From assembly GCA_963575745.1 (NCBI GenBank), contig CAUYUJ010004758.1, positions 60,001-124,000 on the forward strand: a stretch of 64,000 nt of DNA. Direction: 5' to 3'. A model generated the notes under the pieces. That model did no database searches, had not been told where the DNA came from, and saw nothing but the letters and a program-made list of their open reading frames with translations. Of the stretch, positions 33,954 through 43,454 are shown in pieces (the first letter of the stretch is position 1; every line of letters starts with the position of its first letter). The position numbers were made by a program, and so were the translations under genes. The stretch comes from Prorocentrum cordatum (Eukaryota > Sar > Dinophyceae > Prorocentrales > Prorocentraceae).

Positions 33954-35396
33954 ATGAAAGAAGAAGGAGGAAAGCGGGAGGGAAGGATCAGGCAGACGAA
34001 AGCCCTTTTAGGCTTTACCCGGCGTGTGGACATGCCCTTTTTGGCTTTTGCGGGGGCTAACCCGCGCGGTCGCCCGCAGGCGACAGGGCGCCCAGGCCCT
34101 CTCCGCGCGCGCGCAGGCGCGTGGCAAGCTACATGCGCACGATCGCCCGTGGAATCGAATGGAACCGTCTGCGCTCATCCGGCTCGGAACGGGTCGAAGT
34201 GTTTGCTCAAGGGTCGTGCCGCCTGCCAATTTCCAGATGCAGTAGAGACTCCGCGTGTCATTCTCGCAGTTCGTGGTGCATGGTTACCGCGTGTCGAGGC
34301 TGACGTCATTCACAGTGCATTGCCTGGCAAACACTTGTTGAAGTTTTGGGTGGCAGTACGTGCCGAGGAGGAGGTTGTCATTCCTGTTTCTTGTGGCAAC
34401 GACCGAGCGTCGCCATATCGTCGTCGCCCAGCAGACATTGCGGATTGTCTACCGCCACATCTAGTTCGTGCAATCAAATTGAACGCCGTGAGAGCCATAG
34501 AGTTCGCGGAGGAGGGCCTCACGCAGAAGTTCGCTCACTCTGCCAAGAGGCCGAGGCAGGATGGCTACGGTGAGTTGAACTGCATGAGGAAACTCGTCGC
34601 AGAGTTAGGTACGAAAGAGCCTCCCCCTCCCGAGCGGCCCAGCACTTCCTGGAAAGCTTGCGGTGACACGGTTTTCGCGCCCGCAGATATCGTGGCTCGG
34701 GGGTGCAGTTGCGCCCGATTGGTGAAGTTCGCCGTGCACATGTCCGTGGACTGTTGTGGCTTGGGGCCCAGCAACGTCGCTCGCAAGACCAGGTTCAACT
34801 TCGAGTCCGAGATCGTGCCGGCCTTGCTGCATGCTGCGAAGGGCAAGTTGCTTTGCGAATTGCGGACGGGGTCTGATCGCAACGAAGATGTGGTGCGTCT
34901 GAAGGTTCACGACGACAATCTCGGTAGTGCTACCATCGTGTGCAACATGCACACGTACACTGACAGTGATGCTAGTTGGCGCGTAGATTCCGACGGCGAC
35001 TTCGCAACTGACAGGCATCGCATGTTGTGGATGATAAGTACGCGCGTATTGTCCCACATGGGTATCCAGGATAATGCGCTTAGCGCAGGCTGTCGAGACA
35101 TTCGCATTGCTAGCCCGCACGTTAGCCCAGATATTCTGGACACCGCCTATCGGAGCGGAGCGCTTCATGTCGTAACGGCTGCGCCGAAGAAAGATTACGC
35201 TACTCGCATCACTCAGCAGCCAGAGGTGGCTGAAGAGGGAGAGTATCTCGGCGTTCTCCTGGGATGGGTTGGCAATCGACTATACCAGCACGATGCTCTT
35301 GTCCGCAGCGCTACTGTGGAGCATACTCTGGACCAGCCCTTTGGGCGTGAGTGGTTTAGAGAGCTCTCTCTGTTCTCAACCGCCCTTTGGGCGTGA
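33954..35396 (+). CDS. Unrecognised 480-codon ORF
   Basis: A single uninterrupted frame with an ATG at 33954, in which the first 80 or so codons are GC-rich and may be non-coding. From about 34230 the composition is more balanced and the peptide looks like a folded protein, for example KLNAVRAIEFAEEG, VKFAVHMSVDCCGLG and SDGDFATDRHRMLWMI. No signal peptide, membrane segment or known motif was seen. The last codons run into a repeat: CCCTTTGGGCGTGAG appears at 35338 and 35382, so the natural end may be lost. It lies on the opposite strand to the flanking transposon genes. It may be a remnant of an unfamiliar element or of a captured gene; no function is proposed. Confidence 0.5.
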   Translation: MKEEGGKREGRIRQTKALLGFTRRVDMPFLAFAGANPRGRPQATGRPGPLRARAGAWQATCARSPVESNGTVCAHPARNGSKCLLKGRAACQFPDAVETPRVILAVRGAWLPRVEADVIHSALPGKHLLKFWVAVRAEEEVVIPVSCGNDRASPYRRRPADIADCLPPHLVRAIKLNAVRAIEFAEEGLTQKFAHSAKRPRQDGYGELNCMRKLVAELGTKEPPPPERPSTSWKACGDTVFAPADIVARGCSCARLVKFAVHMSVDCCGLGPSNVARKTRFNFESEIVPALLHAAKGKLLCELRTGSDRNEDVVRLKVHDDNLGSATIVCNMHTYTDSDASWRVDSDGDFATDRHRMLWMISTRVLSHMGIQDNALSAGCRDIRIASPHVSPDILDTAYRSGALHVVTAAPKKDYATRITQQPEVAEEGEYLGVLLGWVGNRLYQHDALVRSATVEHTLDQPFGREWFRELSLFSTALWA

Positions 35397-35439
35397 GGGG
35401 GCAGCGCTCATTAAAGCCCCCCTCTTCTTTGATCGATCT

Positions 35440-35640
35440 CCTCCAAGATGACCCCAAGAAGCGCCCAGGAGGCACCAAGAGGCCCCATGATGGCCCCGAG
35501 GGGCCCCCAGGAGGCCCCCAAGAGGCCTCCAAGAGGCCCCCAAGATGCCCCCAAGAGGCCCCCAAGAGGCCCCAGGAGGCTCCCCCGAGGCACCCAAGAC
35601 GTTCCTGGAAGCCCCTGGGGCCGCCAAGAGGCCCGCCCCC
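35440..35640 (-). repeat. CCTCTTGGGG-type repeat block (reverse orientation)
   Basis: Repeated CCCCCAAGAGGCCCC and CCAGGAGGC units, the complement of the blocks at 19.4, 49.5, 50.3 and 57.9 kb. Confidence 0.8.
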
Positions 35641-35709
35641 GCCCCCTTCCCTTGACCGCGCTCCGCGGCCGGGCGCAAGCGCGGCCGGTCGGGGCAGCCG
35701 GCCGGGGCA

Positions 35710-36475
35710 GCCTCCCCTCCTGCTCGTCCTCCTCCTCCTCCTCCTGCTCGTCCTCGTGCTCCTCCTGCTCGTCCTCTTTCTCCTGCTCCTCCTCCTCCTC
35801 CTCCTCCTCCTCTTCTCCTGCTCCTCCTCCTCCTCCTCCTCCTCCTCCTCCTCCTCCTCTTCCTCCTGCTCGTCCTCGTTCTCGTCCTCCTCGTCTTGCT
35901 CGTCCTCCTCCTCCTGGTGCTCTCCCTCCTCCTCCTCCTCCTCCTCCTCCTCCTCCTCCTCCTCCTCCTCCTCCTCCTGGTGGTCCTCGTTCTCCTCCTC
36001 CTGGTGCTCTCCCCCCCCTCCTCCTCCTCGTCCTCCTCCTCCTCCTCCTCCTCGTCCTCCTCCTCCTCTTCCTCCTCCTCCTCCTCCTCCTCCTGGTAGT
36101 CCTCCCCCTCCCCTCCTCCTCCTCCTCCTCCTCCCTGTCTGGTCGCCCTCGTTCTCGTCCTCCTCGTCTTGCTCGTCCTCCTCCTCCTGGTGTTCTCTCC
36201 TCCTCCTCCTCCTCCTCCTCCTCCTCCTCCTCCTCCTCCTCCTGGTGGTCCTCGTTCTCCTCCTCCTGGTGCTCTCCCCCCCCCTCCTCCTCCTCCTCCT
36301 CCTCCCTCCTCCTCCTCCTCCTCCTCCTCCTCTCCTCCTCCTCCTCATCCTCCTCCTCCTCCTCCTCCTCCTCCTCCTCCTCCTCCTCCTCCTCCTCCTT
36401 CTCCTCCTGGTAGTCCTCCCCCTCCCCTCCTCATCCTCCTCCTCCCCTCCTCATCCTCCTCCTCCTCCTCCTCAT
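35710..36475. repeat. (CTC)n microsatellite with CTGGTGCTCTCC interruptions
   Basis: CTC runs broken by CTGGTGGTCCTCGTTCTCC and CTGGTGCTCTCC spacers. The same spacers occur in the CTC parts of the composite repeat at 43.4-48.7 kb, so this is a detached copy of that part. Confidence 0.9.
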
Positions 36476-36805
36476 GTTTGGGCCGTCGTTCTGGCACGCG
36501 CAGATTCCAGCACTGTAGCTGGCGACGTAGAGCACCACACTCGAATTTCAGATTCCGCTAAGCAGCACCACAGCCCACTGCCACTGCCCTCCCACTCCGC
36601 CCTTACCTCCTCCTCCACCTCCACATCTACGTCGCCGTCGTCCTGGCCTACCCTGCCCTCCGCGTCCACGTCCCCAACCTCGTCGTCCTTCCCACCTCAA
36701 GCTCCACTGCCAGGCCCGCCACAGCCATGAGAGACGGCTACTGTGTGCAACGGGCGGGGGGAGGGAGGGGCCGAGGGCAGGGGGGGAGGAGAGGGCAGAC
36801 GTCGC
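36476..36805. other. No gene recognised; 3' flank of retrotransposon
   Basis: Mixed sequence, then G-rich from 36750. It is downstream of the minus-strand reverse transcriptase stop and probably includes its 3' UTR. No poly-A tail (poly-T on this strand) was seen. Confidence 0.5.
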
Positions 36806-39800
36806 CTAGGCGGTCCGGGAGGGCGCCGCCCGGGCCAAGACGATCGACTCCACGCAGACCCCGAAGTACTCAACGCAAACCTTCAGGGCGTCGACCGAGG
36901 GCGCACCGGCCAGCGTCCACTGGGCAACCCGCCCCTGTGCCGTCCCAGGGAGCGCCTGCCTCCACTCCCGGGTGCCGGCACACATCGCCAGAACATGTTC
37001 CAGCGATGCTGCCGCGCACCCGCAGAGTGGGCATGGTTCTACGCTCTCCTGGATGTCCTCGTGTAGCCACAGGCACAGCGGCAAGTGCCCGCTGATCCGC
37101 GCGACCATCCACGCCGCGAAGAAACGCCAGGTCCGCCTACTCCACGGCGCCCACTGCAACTGAATTGGGAACGGGGTGCGAAGCGGTGCTAGGGCCGCGT
37201 AGGGGAGCGTGGACAGCTGGGCCTCGAACCATGCCTGCTCAGATCGGCGGATGGCTGGTGCCACAACCGAAAGCTTCCACTTCGCAACCCACGCCTTGCA
37301 CTGCGCCCGGTCGTCGCGGTTGATGGCCGCAGTGTCACAGAACGCAGCGAAAGGCTGGATGCGCAGGTCTGCAATGAGCGCGTCGGCGTGATCCAACCAA
37401 GTAGCACCTGTGACGGACCGGGCCGCGACGCATGCCCGCCGAGCCACCGCCCGGTCCGGTAAGAGGTCGATCCTGGCCCTCGTGGTGACGATCCGCTTGA
37501 GGACCAGGGCGGCCACCCGGTTTAATAGGCGCATCTCTGAAAATACTCTGACGTGCCCCCCCGCACCCAACGAAACCCCTGGCCGCAAACCGAGCATAAT
37601 CTTGGCGGCCGAGTACATAGCCTCGTTAAGCTTGCGCGCGACCACCGCCCACCCGCCTGCGTAGGAAGCCAGCGGCTCCGTGCCGTGGAGGACCGACGGG
37701 CAAACGCGCTTATAGAATTGCTCCACGGTTAGCGGGACGCCCAGGCCCAGGTCACGGGTGGACGCGGTGAGCTCGGCTGCGGCCGCTATGAGCTTCGCGC
37801 ACGTGCGGTCCAGGAGCCCCTGGAACGAGAGCTGGTTGTCGACCGCCGTACCCAGGACATCCAACCACTGCACCTCTGGCACCGTCTCGCCCGCCACCGT
37901 TCCGAAGTCCCTTGAAGTACCCGGCGGGGCGCAGACAGCAAGGACAGACGGCCGCTTAACCCCCCCTTGGAAAACGTGCCTCCAATTTTTGCAGAAGGCG
38001 CCCATGCTTTCAGAGACCGCGCGCACCCCGGCGGCCGAAGACTGCATGGGGAAGGCGTCGTCAACGAATTGGCCGACGACGAATTGCTGAGCGGAAACCT
38101 TGTCCAGCAGCGCGAGCTGCTCGTCGGCGGTGCGGAGCGCGCCGATATGACTGTCCCAATCAGGGGTGGCAGAGAGCTCGGCGACTGTGGCCTCTAGTTG
38201 CACGCTGGTCCAATCAACGGGGCGCGTGGAGCAATCGAAACGCGAACCGACGCGCTGCCAGCTAAGGGTCGCGCCTGCGGGGGGCGCGATCCCCACGCCC
38301 ACGACACGAGCCTCGAGCTCCGCCACCATGGCGCTGACGAGCGCGCCGAACAGCTGGACGCCCGCCTTGCGCCCCTGGCCAACGCCGAAGCCTCGCAACT
38401 GGACGACGCGACCGAGTAAGGGCCCCCAGCGGATCCGGACCTGCTCGTCGCCAAGGGCCGCGTCGGCGAGCAGCCACATGCGGCCGCGTACTCCTGCCTC
38501 CCATAGCTGCACGCGGACAGCATCCCTCCAGGTGAGGTCAAACCCTTTGGCCAAATCTACCTTCATTAAGAATGTTGGCAATTTGGCAGCGGCTCGCGAT
38601 TGAAGCACGACAACAATTCCCAGGGCGAGGAGGGTGGAGTCCCATTTCCCGCCAAACTGCGTGCCCCCGCTGTGGGAATCCAGCAACGCTTTCACGGCCT
38701 GCAACCACATGGCATCAAGAACGCCGGCAAGCTCGTCGATAATGCTGATCGGGCGGGTGTTTACGAGGGCAGAAACCTGGACAGGCCCCTTCTTCCTGAT
38801 TGGAGTGATGTCCCGCAACCACCCCGAGGCCACCAGGCCGAGAACGGCCGCGAGGTTGACCACCGCCCACGTGACCTGGGTGCCTGCCATGGCAACCGAA
38901 GCGCTTCGTGGTAACCGTTGGCTAGCACGGTCAACGTTGATACTGCGCAGGGTGTGCGCGACAGTGACATATGGAAATGGGTCTCCCTCAATATCCCCGG
39001 CTACCCCATGGAACGCTTCCCGGCGGATGCGTTTTAACTCCCCCCTTACCCATTGGTTGCCTGCTCGCGTGCCGGGGCCTGCCGCCTGCGCGCGCCCAAG
39101 AACGTCGTCGGTGAGCGCCTCGACGATTTCCTCTGAATCGAGCAAGCGGCCGTCGGGCCCCCGAAGGGTGAGCTCCACCTGGCGCTTGGGGTGGAGAAAG
39201 TGCGTCACGGCCGCGTCCGGGTTGCTGGCCCCGTCCACCACCAGACGCCTGAAGGCAGCGACGCGTCTGTCCTGCAGGTTGTCGCACGTGCTAGGGGTTG
39301 TCCCGAGGAAGGTGTTGGCCTGCTGGGCGACCGTCGCATGCCAAGCAGGGGGCCGAGGCGGGCGGCATGCGACCAAACCGCCCACGTGCCCGCACACCGT
39401 GTACAACACCGCGCGCCACCAGACTGCTAGGTCGAGGAGGCGCTGTCGCGAGCCGCGTCTCGCGCCCGACGCCGCCCACCGTCTGATGGTGGAGTGTCGC
39501 ATCGCTGTGGCGGCCCAGCCCGTGAGGAACTCCAGGGAACGCGGGAGCAATTGTAGTGCAACTTCCCAGTCACCGCCGTGCCCCCAGCGGGCTCGACCAA
39601 TCTGTTGGGAGGGTGGAAGCGCGAATGCCACATGGCAGAGGGCATCTACTCGGGCGTGGTCGCTCCGGACGCCGCCCTCCCCGAGTGGTTGTACGCATAC
39701 CTCCACAGAAAGTCTCGCCGTAGCCGCCACCACATCGATGACTGTGCCGGACCTGTGCGTGGCCACACCTGGGCGGTTACGTAGAGTGCAACCCATGCCG

Positions 39801-40765
39801 CTCGACCCAGTCAGGAGCACCTCCACCTCCCTGTCGAGCCTCTCCTCATACCGTGGGTTGCTGCCGCCCAAACTACCAAAATGGAGGTTGTAATCGCCCA
39901 GCACAAGCACACCCCAACCAACGTACTCTGATCTTCCGACCAGCTGGGCATGCTCCTCGCGCCGCCTACGCCAAAAAGACTCGCGGACTGCAGCGGGGAA
40001 CCTCGCATGTGGACCATAGACGCCTAGGATGAGCACTCCCGGGCACGGGGCCTGGCCAGGCAGCGCGAGCCAGATGGCTCTCGGGTCACCCACGTCATCA
40101 ATGTGTGCCAAGGCGGACATCATGCCGGAGCGAATTAAAATACCGACCGTGTCGGGGTCCCTGGATCTTTCTCCAACGAACTGGAAGCCACAATCTTCAG
40201 GCCACAAGGCGCCAGGCCCTAGACGCGGTTCCGAAATCACTGCGATGTGCACCCCTACCTGCCACAGTTCGCACGAGAGGGCCCGGATATGCTCATAAGA
40301 CGAACCTGCTCCAGACTGCACGCCAAAAGCGCCCTGTATGTTGAAGGCGGCCATGTGGAGTTCCTTGAAAGATTCCCCGCTCTGCCGCGGGGCTTCTTCT
40401 GGGCGGAGCCCTCCCTCCCAGGCGCCATGGCATCGATTACGCGGGAGGCCAACGCACAATGTTTTCAAACGGTGGGTCCACAAACCGATCATATCAAGCA
40501 CCGCAGCGTGGAAGGTTTTGTGAGCACCAAGGTCTGACGGAAGCTCCTCCAGCCCGAAAGGCGGCCGTGAACCGTGCAGCGCGTCCATGTCCCGGAGCAT
40601 GCACAAGGCTGACAATCTGCCAAAGGTGCACGGGCGGACGAACACACCACGCATCTCCGCCTGAGCACGAGCCGCTGCAGCCTCCCCTGCCCAATCCAGC
40701 AGGAGGCGCGCCGACGGCTCGCCTTCCCGGCGCGGAGACCGTGAGCGCACGTGCGCCGCCGGCAT
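36806..40765 (-). CDS. Intact non-LTR retrotransposon ORF2: endonuclease and reverse transcriptase
   Basis: A 1319-aa protein, open from ATG (40765) to stop. Residues 137-380 are an APE-like endonuclease that would nick the target: N142, E179, YGP at 250-252, GDYN at 290-293, D344 and SDH at 368-370. Residues about 640-980 are the reverse transcriptase: TRPIS (670-674), DLAKGFD (motif A, D737), GFGVGQGRKAG (motif B, about 792-802), FVDD (motif C, 900-903), the NWRHVF/K region (motif D, 927-938) and LGTAVD (971-976). The C-terminus has a CPLC...EHVLAMC zinc knuckle (C1245, C1248, H1257, C1262). All key catalytic positions are present, so this copy could be active or very young. No ORF1 lies directly upstream; the RS-rich ORF at 42182-43399 is the nearest candidate. 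No LTRs, integrase or RNase H were seen. Confidence 0.9.
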   Translation of the reverse strand: MPAAHVRSRSPRREGEPSARLLLDWAGEAAAARAQAEMRGVFVRPCTFGRLSALCMLRDMDALHGSRPPFGLEELPSDLGAHKTFHAAVLDMIGLWTHRLKTLCVGLPRNRCHGAWEGGLRPEEAPRQSGESFKELHMAAFNIQGAFGVQSGAGSSYEHIRALSCELWQVGVHIAVISEPRLGPGALWPEDCGFQFVGERSRDPDTVGILIRSGMMSALAHIDDVGDPRAIWLALPGQAPCPGVLILGVYGPHARFPAAVRESFWRRRREEHAQLVGRSEYVGWGVLVLGDYNLHFGSLGGSNPRYEERLDREVEVLLTGSSGMGCTLRNRPGVATHRSGTVIDVVAATARLSVEVCVQPLGEGGVRSDHARVDALCHVAFALPPSQQIGRARWGHGGDWEVALQLLPRSLEFLTGWAATAMRHSTIRRWAASGARRGSRQRLLDLAVWWRAVLYTVCGHVGGLVACRPPRPPAWHATVAQQANTFLGTTPSTCDNLQDRRVAAFRRLVVDGASNPDAAVTHFLHPKRQVELTLRGPDGRLLDSEEIVEALTDDVLGRAQAAGPGTRAGNQWVRGELKRIRREAFHGVAGDIEGDPFPYVTVAHTLRSINVDRASQRLPRSASVAMAGTQVTWAVVNLAAVLGLVASGWLRDITPIRKKGPVQVSALVNTRPISIIDELAGVLDAMWLQAVKALLDSHSGGTQFGGKWDSTLLALGIVVVLQSRAAAKLPTFLMKVDLAKGFDLTWRDAVRVQLWEAGVRGRMWLLADAALGDEQVRIRWGPLLGRVVQLRGFGVGQGRKAGVQLFGALVSAMVAELEARVVGVGIAPPAGATLSWQRVGSRFDCSTRPVDWTSVQLEATVAELSATPDWDSHIGALRTADEQLALLDKVSAQQFVVGQFVDDAFPMQSSAAGVRAVSESMGAFCKNWRHVFQGGVKRPSVLAVCAPPGTSRDFGTVAGETVPEVQWLDVLGTAVDNQLSFQGLLDRTCAKLIAAAAELTASTRDLGLGVPLTVEQFYKRVCPSVLHGTEPLASYAGGWAVVARKLNEAMYSAAKIMLGLRPGVSLGAGGHVRVFSEMRLLNRVAALVLKRIVTTRARIDLLPDRAVARRACVAARSVTGATWLDHADALIADLRIQPFAAFCDTAAINRDDRAQCKAWVAKWKLSVVAPAIRRSEQAWFEAQLSTLPYAALAPLRTPFPIQLQWAPWSRRTWRFFAAWMVARISGHLPLCLWLHEDIQESVEPCPLCGCAAASLEHVLAMCAGTREWRQALPGTAQGRVAQWTLAGAPSVDALKVCVEYFGVCVESIVLARAAPSRTA

Positions 40766-41358
40766 CGCCCCCGGCCACGCGGGGACTGGGCGCGGCCCGG
40801 CAGGAACCAGATAGCTGGGGAGGGAGGCGGGGGAGGAGGGAAGAGGAGGGGACAGGGGGGACAGGAGGAGGAAGAGGAGGAGGCGGAGGAGGAGAAGGAG
40901 CGGGGAGCGGAAGAGGGAGGAGGGGGAGGGGGGAGGGGGAAAGCATGAATAATTTCAGGGGGGGGGGGCTGGGGTCGTCGCCCTCCTCCGCCGCCCGGCG
41001 GCCCCGGAGACCTCCGACCTGGGGGCCTCGATTTCAGGCCCTGCCTGCTGATCATCAGCTCTGATGCTGACAACTCATGCCGATGCTATGCCGATGCTCC
41101 CCTGTCCCACGTTTCCGCAGCGGGGGGGGAACATTACTAGCCCCTCGCGTGCACCCCCCTCCCAGCACGCAGCGTCCCAGAACCGTTGGGCACGTCTGCT
41201 TGCACCACATCCGTCTGCCTGGCGCCGCGGGCATCCAACGCTTTTCCGCCACAGTCCATGTCCTGGGAGGGCACCTGAAAAATGGGGTGGGCGGGGAGGG
41301 AGGAGGAGGAGGAGGGGGAGGGGAAGGAAGGGGAGAAGGATGAGGGCGGGTGGCGGCC
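40766..41358. other. No gene recognised; 5' flank of the retrotransposon
   Basis: Contains GGA/GGC purine-rich tracts at 40810-40945 and 41290-41345. The stretch 40800-40820 weakly resembles the spliced leader on the minus strand, at chance level. Confidence 0.5.
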
Positions 41359-41990
41359 GCAGCTGCGGCGCGTTGGCTGCGCACCGCCTCCGCTGATTCG
41401 GGGGAGTCCCTGTAAAAAGTCCCCCCTCCACACCACACAAAGGAAGAGAGCAATTCGCTTTTAAACAAGGATGCCGCCACACAGTGCGGCAGGGGGGAAG
41501 GAGGAGGAGGAGGACGACGACGACAAGGATGGCGAAGATGATGATGGTCGCATGCCTCGTGCCGCCGCTGCGGCGCGTTGGCTGCGCACCGCCTCCGCTG
41601 ATTCGGGGGAGCCCCTGTAAAAAGTCCCCCCTCCACACCACACAAGGGAAGAGAGCAATTCGCTTTTAAACAAGGATGCCGCCACACAGTGCGGCAGGGG
41701 GGAAGGAGGAGGAGGAGGACGACGACGACGACAAGGATGGCGAAGATGATGATGGTCGCATGCCTCGTGCCGCCGCTGCGGCGCGTTGGCTGCGCACCGC
41801 CTCCGCTGTTTCGGGGGAGCCCCTGTAAAAAGTCCCCCCTCCACACCACACAAAGGAAGAGAGCAATTCGCTTTTAAACAAGGATGCCGCCACACAGTGC
41901 GGCAGGGGGGAAGGAGGAGGAGGAGGAGGACGACGACGACAAGGATGGCGAAGATGATGATGGTCGCATGCCTCGTGCCGCCGCCCAAGT
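41359..41990. repeat. About 205-bp tandem repeat, three copies plus a part
   Basis: Units are marked by AAACAAGGATGCCGCCACAC at 41463, 41668 and 41876. Each holds a GGA/CGA microsatellite, GGCGAAGATGATGATGGTCG, GCGCGTTGGCTGCGCACCGC and CCCTGTAAAAAGTCCCCCCT. Copies are over 95% alike apart from microsatellite length, so the amplification is recent. Confidence 0.95.
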
Positions 41991-42110
41991 GCCAGCGCAC
42001 ATCGCCAGAGCGAGTTCCGGCGATGCCGCCGCACACCCGCGGAGATGGCGCCCTCCACCACCGATGGAGGCATATAGTACCAATGCAGCCAGCGCCCGTC
42101 GTCGTCCCCG
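41985..42110 (-). pseudogene. 3' fragment of a second reverse transcriptase ORF
   Basis: Translated on the minus strand, this reads GCAAASPELALAMCAGTW, matching the zinc-knuckle region GCAAASLEHVLAMCAGTR of the intact element at 36806-40765. The DNA is about 80% identical. The conserved histidine of the knuckle is gone (EH became EL). Everything upstream of the knuckle is missing, and the 205-bp repeat array follows at once. Confidence 0.75.
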
Positions 42111-42181
42111 CGCTGTTTTTCCTCGCCGCCGCAATCGTAAACATAGGTGTTCATAGGTCGTGCCCCTCCCGGGGCCCGCCA

Positions 42182-43399
42182 CTAAGTGGCGACGAAGCCC
42201 GTTACGTCCGAGAGCGGGGCAGCCTTTGCCGCCCCGACTCCCTCCAACGCTAGGGCCGGGCCGAGGGCGGCCACCCAATTCACCACGTAGTCCAGGAAGT
42301 TGCTGCGGTGGGCCTGGACCTTGATCTCGCGGCTCGCGATGTGCAGCTGGATCGATGCACGTGTCGGGGTCCTGGGGCCGTTGGGCCTGGTGGGGAAGTG
42401 GAGCTTGCAGATGAACATCACGCTACTGCCCCCCTGTGTCTCAGCCCACCACGTCGTACTGGGAGGTTTTTTCCATGGCCCCCGCTTCCCCCCGGAAGCG
42501 TCGATCTCTTCCATCACCAACTTCTGCACGATGACCTCGGGGCCCTGCTTGCCGTGGAAGCCCTTCACGCGATGGCACAAATCGTCTATGGAGGCGGCTG
42601 GGCGCTCGAAGCGGACGATCATCTGCGACGGGTTGCCGGCCGCTTTGAATCCATCGGCCACGGTCTTCTGGAAGGTCTCCGCGTCCCGCTTGAGGAGGGC
42701 GGGGTCCGAGTACTGGGGCTGGCCGGTGGCACCCATGCCGTGTAGCTTAGCCGGGTCAGCAGCCATGCCGCCCGAATTGTCCGCCGTGAGCTTGATCTTG
42801 TTCTGGGTGATCTTGATGGTATCGCACAGCATGCTGATGGCGGCGGCGGGCTTCGGCAAGTCCACGCTGATCTTGTCCAAGGTGTCGTACATGTTGTTCA
42901 CGAGCTCGTCGAGGATGCTGGAAGCCTCGTCCGAAGATGTCCCAATCATCGCCGGTGGCTTCGGAAACCCTGCTTTCGGAGTGAGCGCCGGTAGAAATGG
43001 GGACAGCGGTTGGGGGTAGTGCGTGCTCGCCAGCGGTGTAGCGGACACTTCACGCTCCGGCTCTGCATCCAAGCGGGGCTGCTCGTGTACACGTGGTGGC
43101 CCGCGCCGCTCATGCGAAGGGGGGTGGGCTCCATGGCGGCGATCGCGGTCCGAGCCTCGCTCAACCCTCGAGGGGGCCGTGAGTTCAGCACGCCACGATG
43201 CTGGTTGGTACGAGCGCCCCGAGACGTGATCCGCACGCCGCGTCCGCGAGGAGCTCCGGCCGCGCCGCCCGGAACGACTCCTGGAGCCGCGCGGGGGGCC
43301 CCCTGAATCCCGATGTGATCCCCACCGGCCGCCGCTCGAACGGCCGTCTCCGCGTCCACTCCGGCGAGGGGACCGACGAGAATCGCTGCGGCGCGTCAT
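42182..43399 (-). CDS. RS-rich 405-aa protein, possible retrotransposon ORF1
   Basis: The ATG at 43399-43397 is the first methionine after a Glu-rich frame produced by the CTC microsatellite, which is excluded. Residues 1-70 are rich in Arg/Ser and likely bind nucleic acid. The C-terminal 250 residues look folded, with an acidic helical stretch (SSILDELVNNMYDTLDKISV), a basic segment, and an end reading NFLDYVVNWVAALGPALAL. No known domain was recognised. It ends 70 bp before the reverse-transcriptase 3' fragment at 41985-42110, in the same orientation. That would fit the ORF1 of an element whose ORF2 has been mostly deleted. A host gene is also possible. Confidence 0.55.
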   Translation of the reverse strand: MTRRSDSRRSPRRSGRGDGRSSGGRWGSHRDSGGPPRGSRSRSGRRGRSSSRTRRADHVSGRSYQPASWRAELTAPSRVERGSDRDRRHGAHPPSHERRGPPRVHEQPRLDAEPEREVSATPLASTHYPQPLSPFLPALTPKAGFPKPPAMIGTSSDEASSILDELVNNMYDTLDKISVDLPKPAAAISMLCDTIKITQNKIKLTADNSGGMAADPAKLHGMGATGQPQYSDPALLKRDAETFQKTVADGFKAAGNPSQMIVRFERPAASIDDLCHRVKGFHGKQGPEVIVQKLVMEEIDASGGKRGPWKKPPSTTWWAETQGGSSVMFICKLHFPTRPNGPRTPTRASIQLHIASREIKVQAHRSNFLDYVVNWVAALGPALALEGVGAAKAAPLSDVTGFVAT

Positions 43400-43454
43400 C
43401 TTATGGCAGCGGCCAGCCGACGAGGGGCCGAGGGGGGTCCTAAACGCAAAATGT

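Noticed and set aside
34024-34060. CCCTTTTTGGCTTTTG as a possible spliced-leader relic in the 480-codon ORF
   Set aside because: The 5' half does not match and the 3' end is altered; it also lies inside the open frame.
35410-36480. Long Leu/Ser/Pro frames (and Arg/Glu frames on the other strand)
   Set aside because: Pure translation of (CTC)n with CTGGTG interruptions.
37758-39893. Plus-strand ORFs of up to 419 codons opposite the reverse transcriptase
   Set aside because: Shadow frames in GC-rich coding DNA, with Ser/Thr/Arg-rich composition and no motif.
40800-40820. Weak spliced-leader resemblance before the reverse transcriptase (minus strand)
   Set aside because: About 14 of 21 with a gap, which is expected by chance in a window this size.
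43431-43452. ATTTTG-containing spliced-leader-like sequence before the RS-rich ORF (minus strand)
   Set aside because: About 12 of 21 matches, and the informative 3' end GGCTCAAG is not kept.
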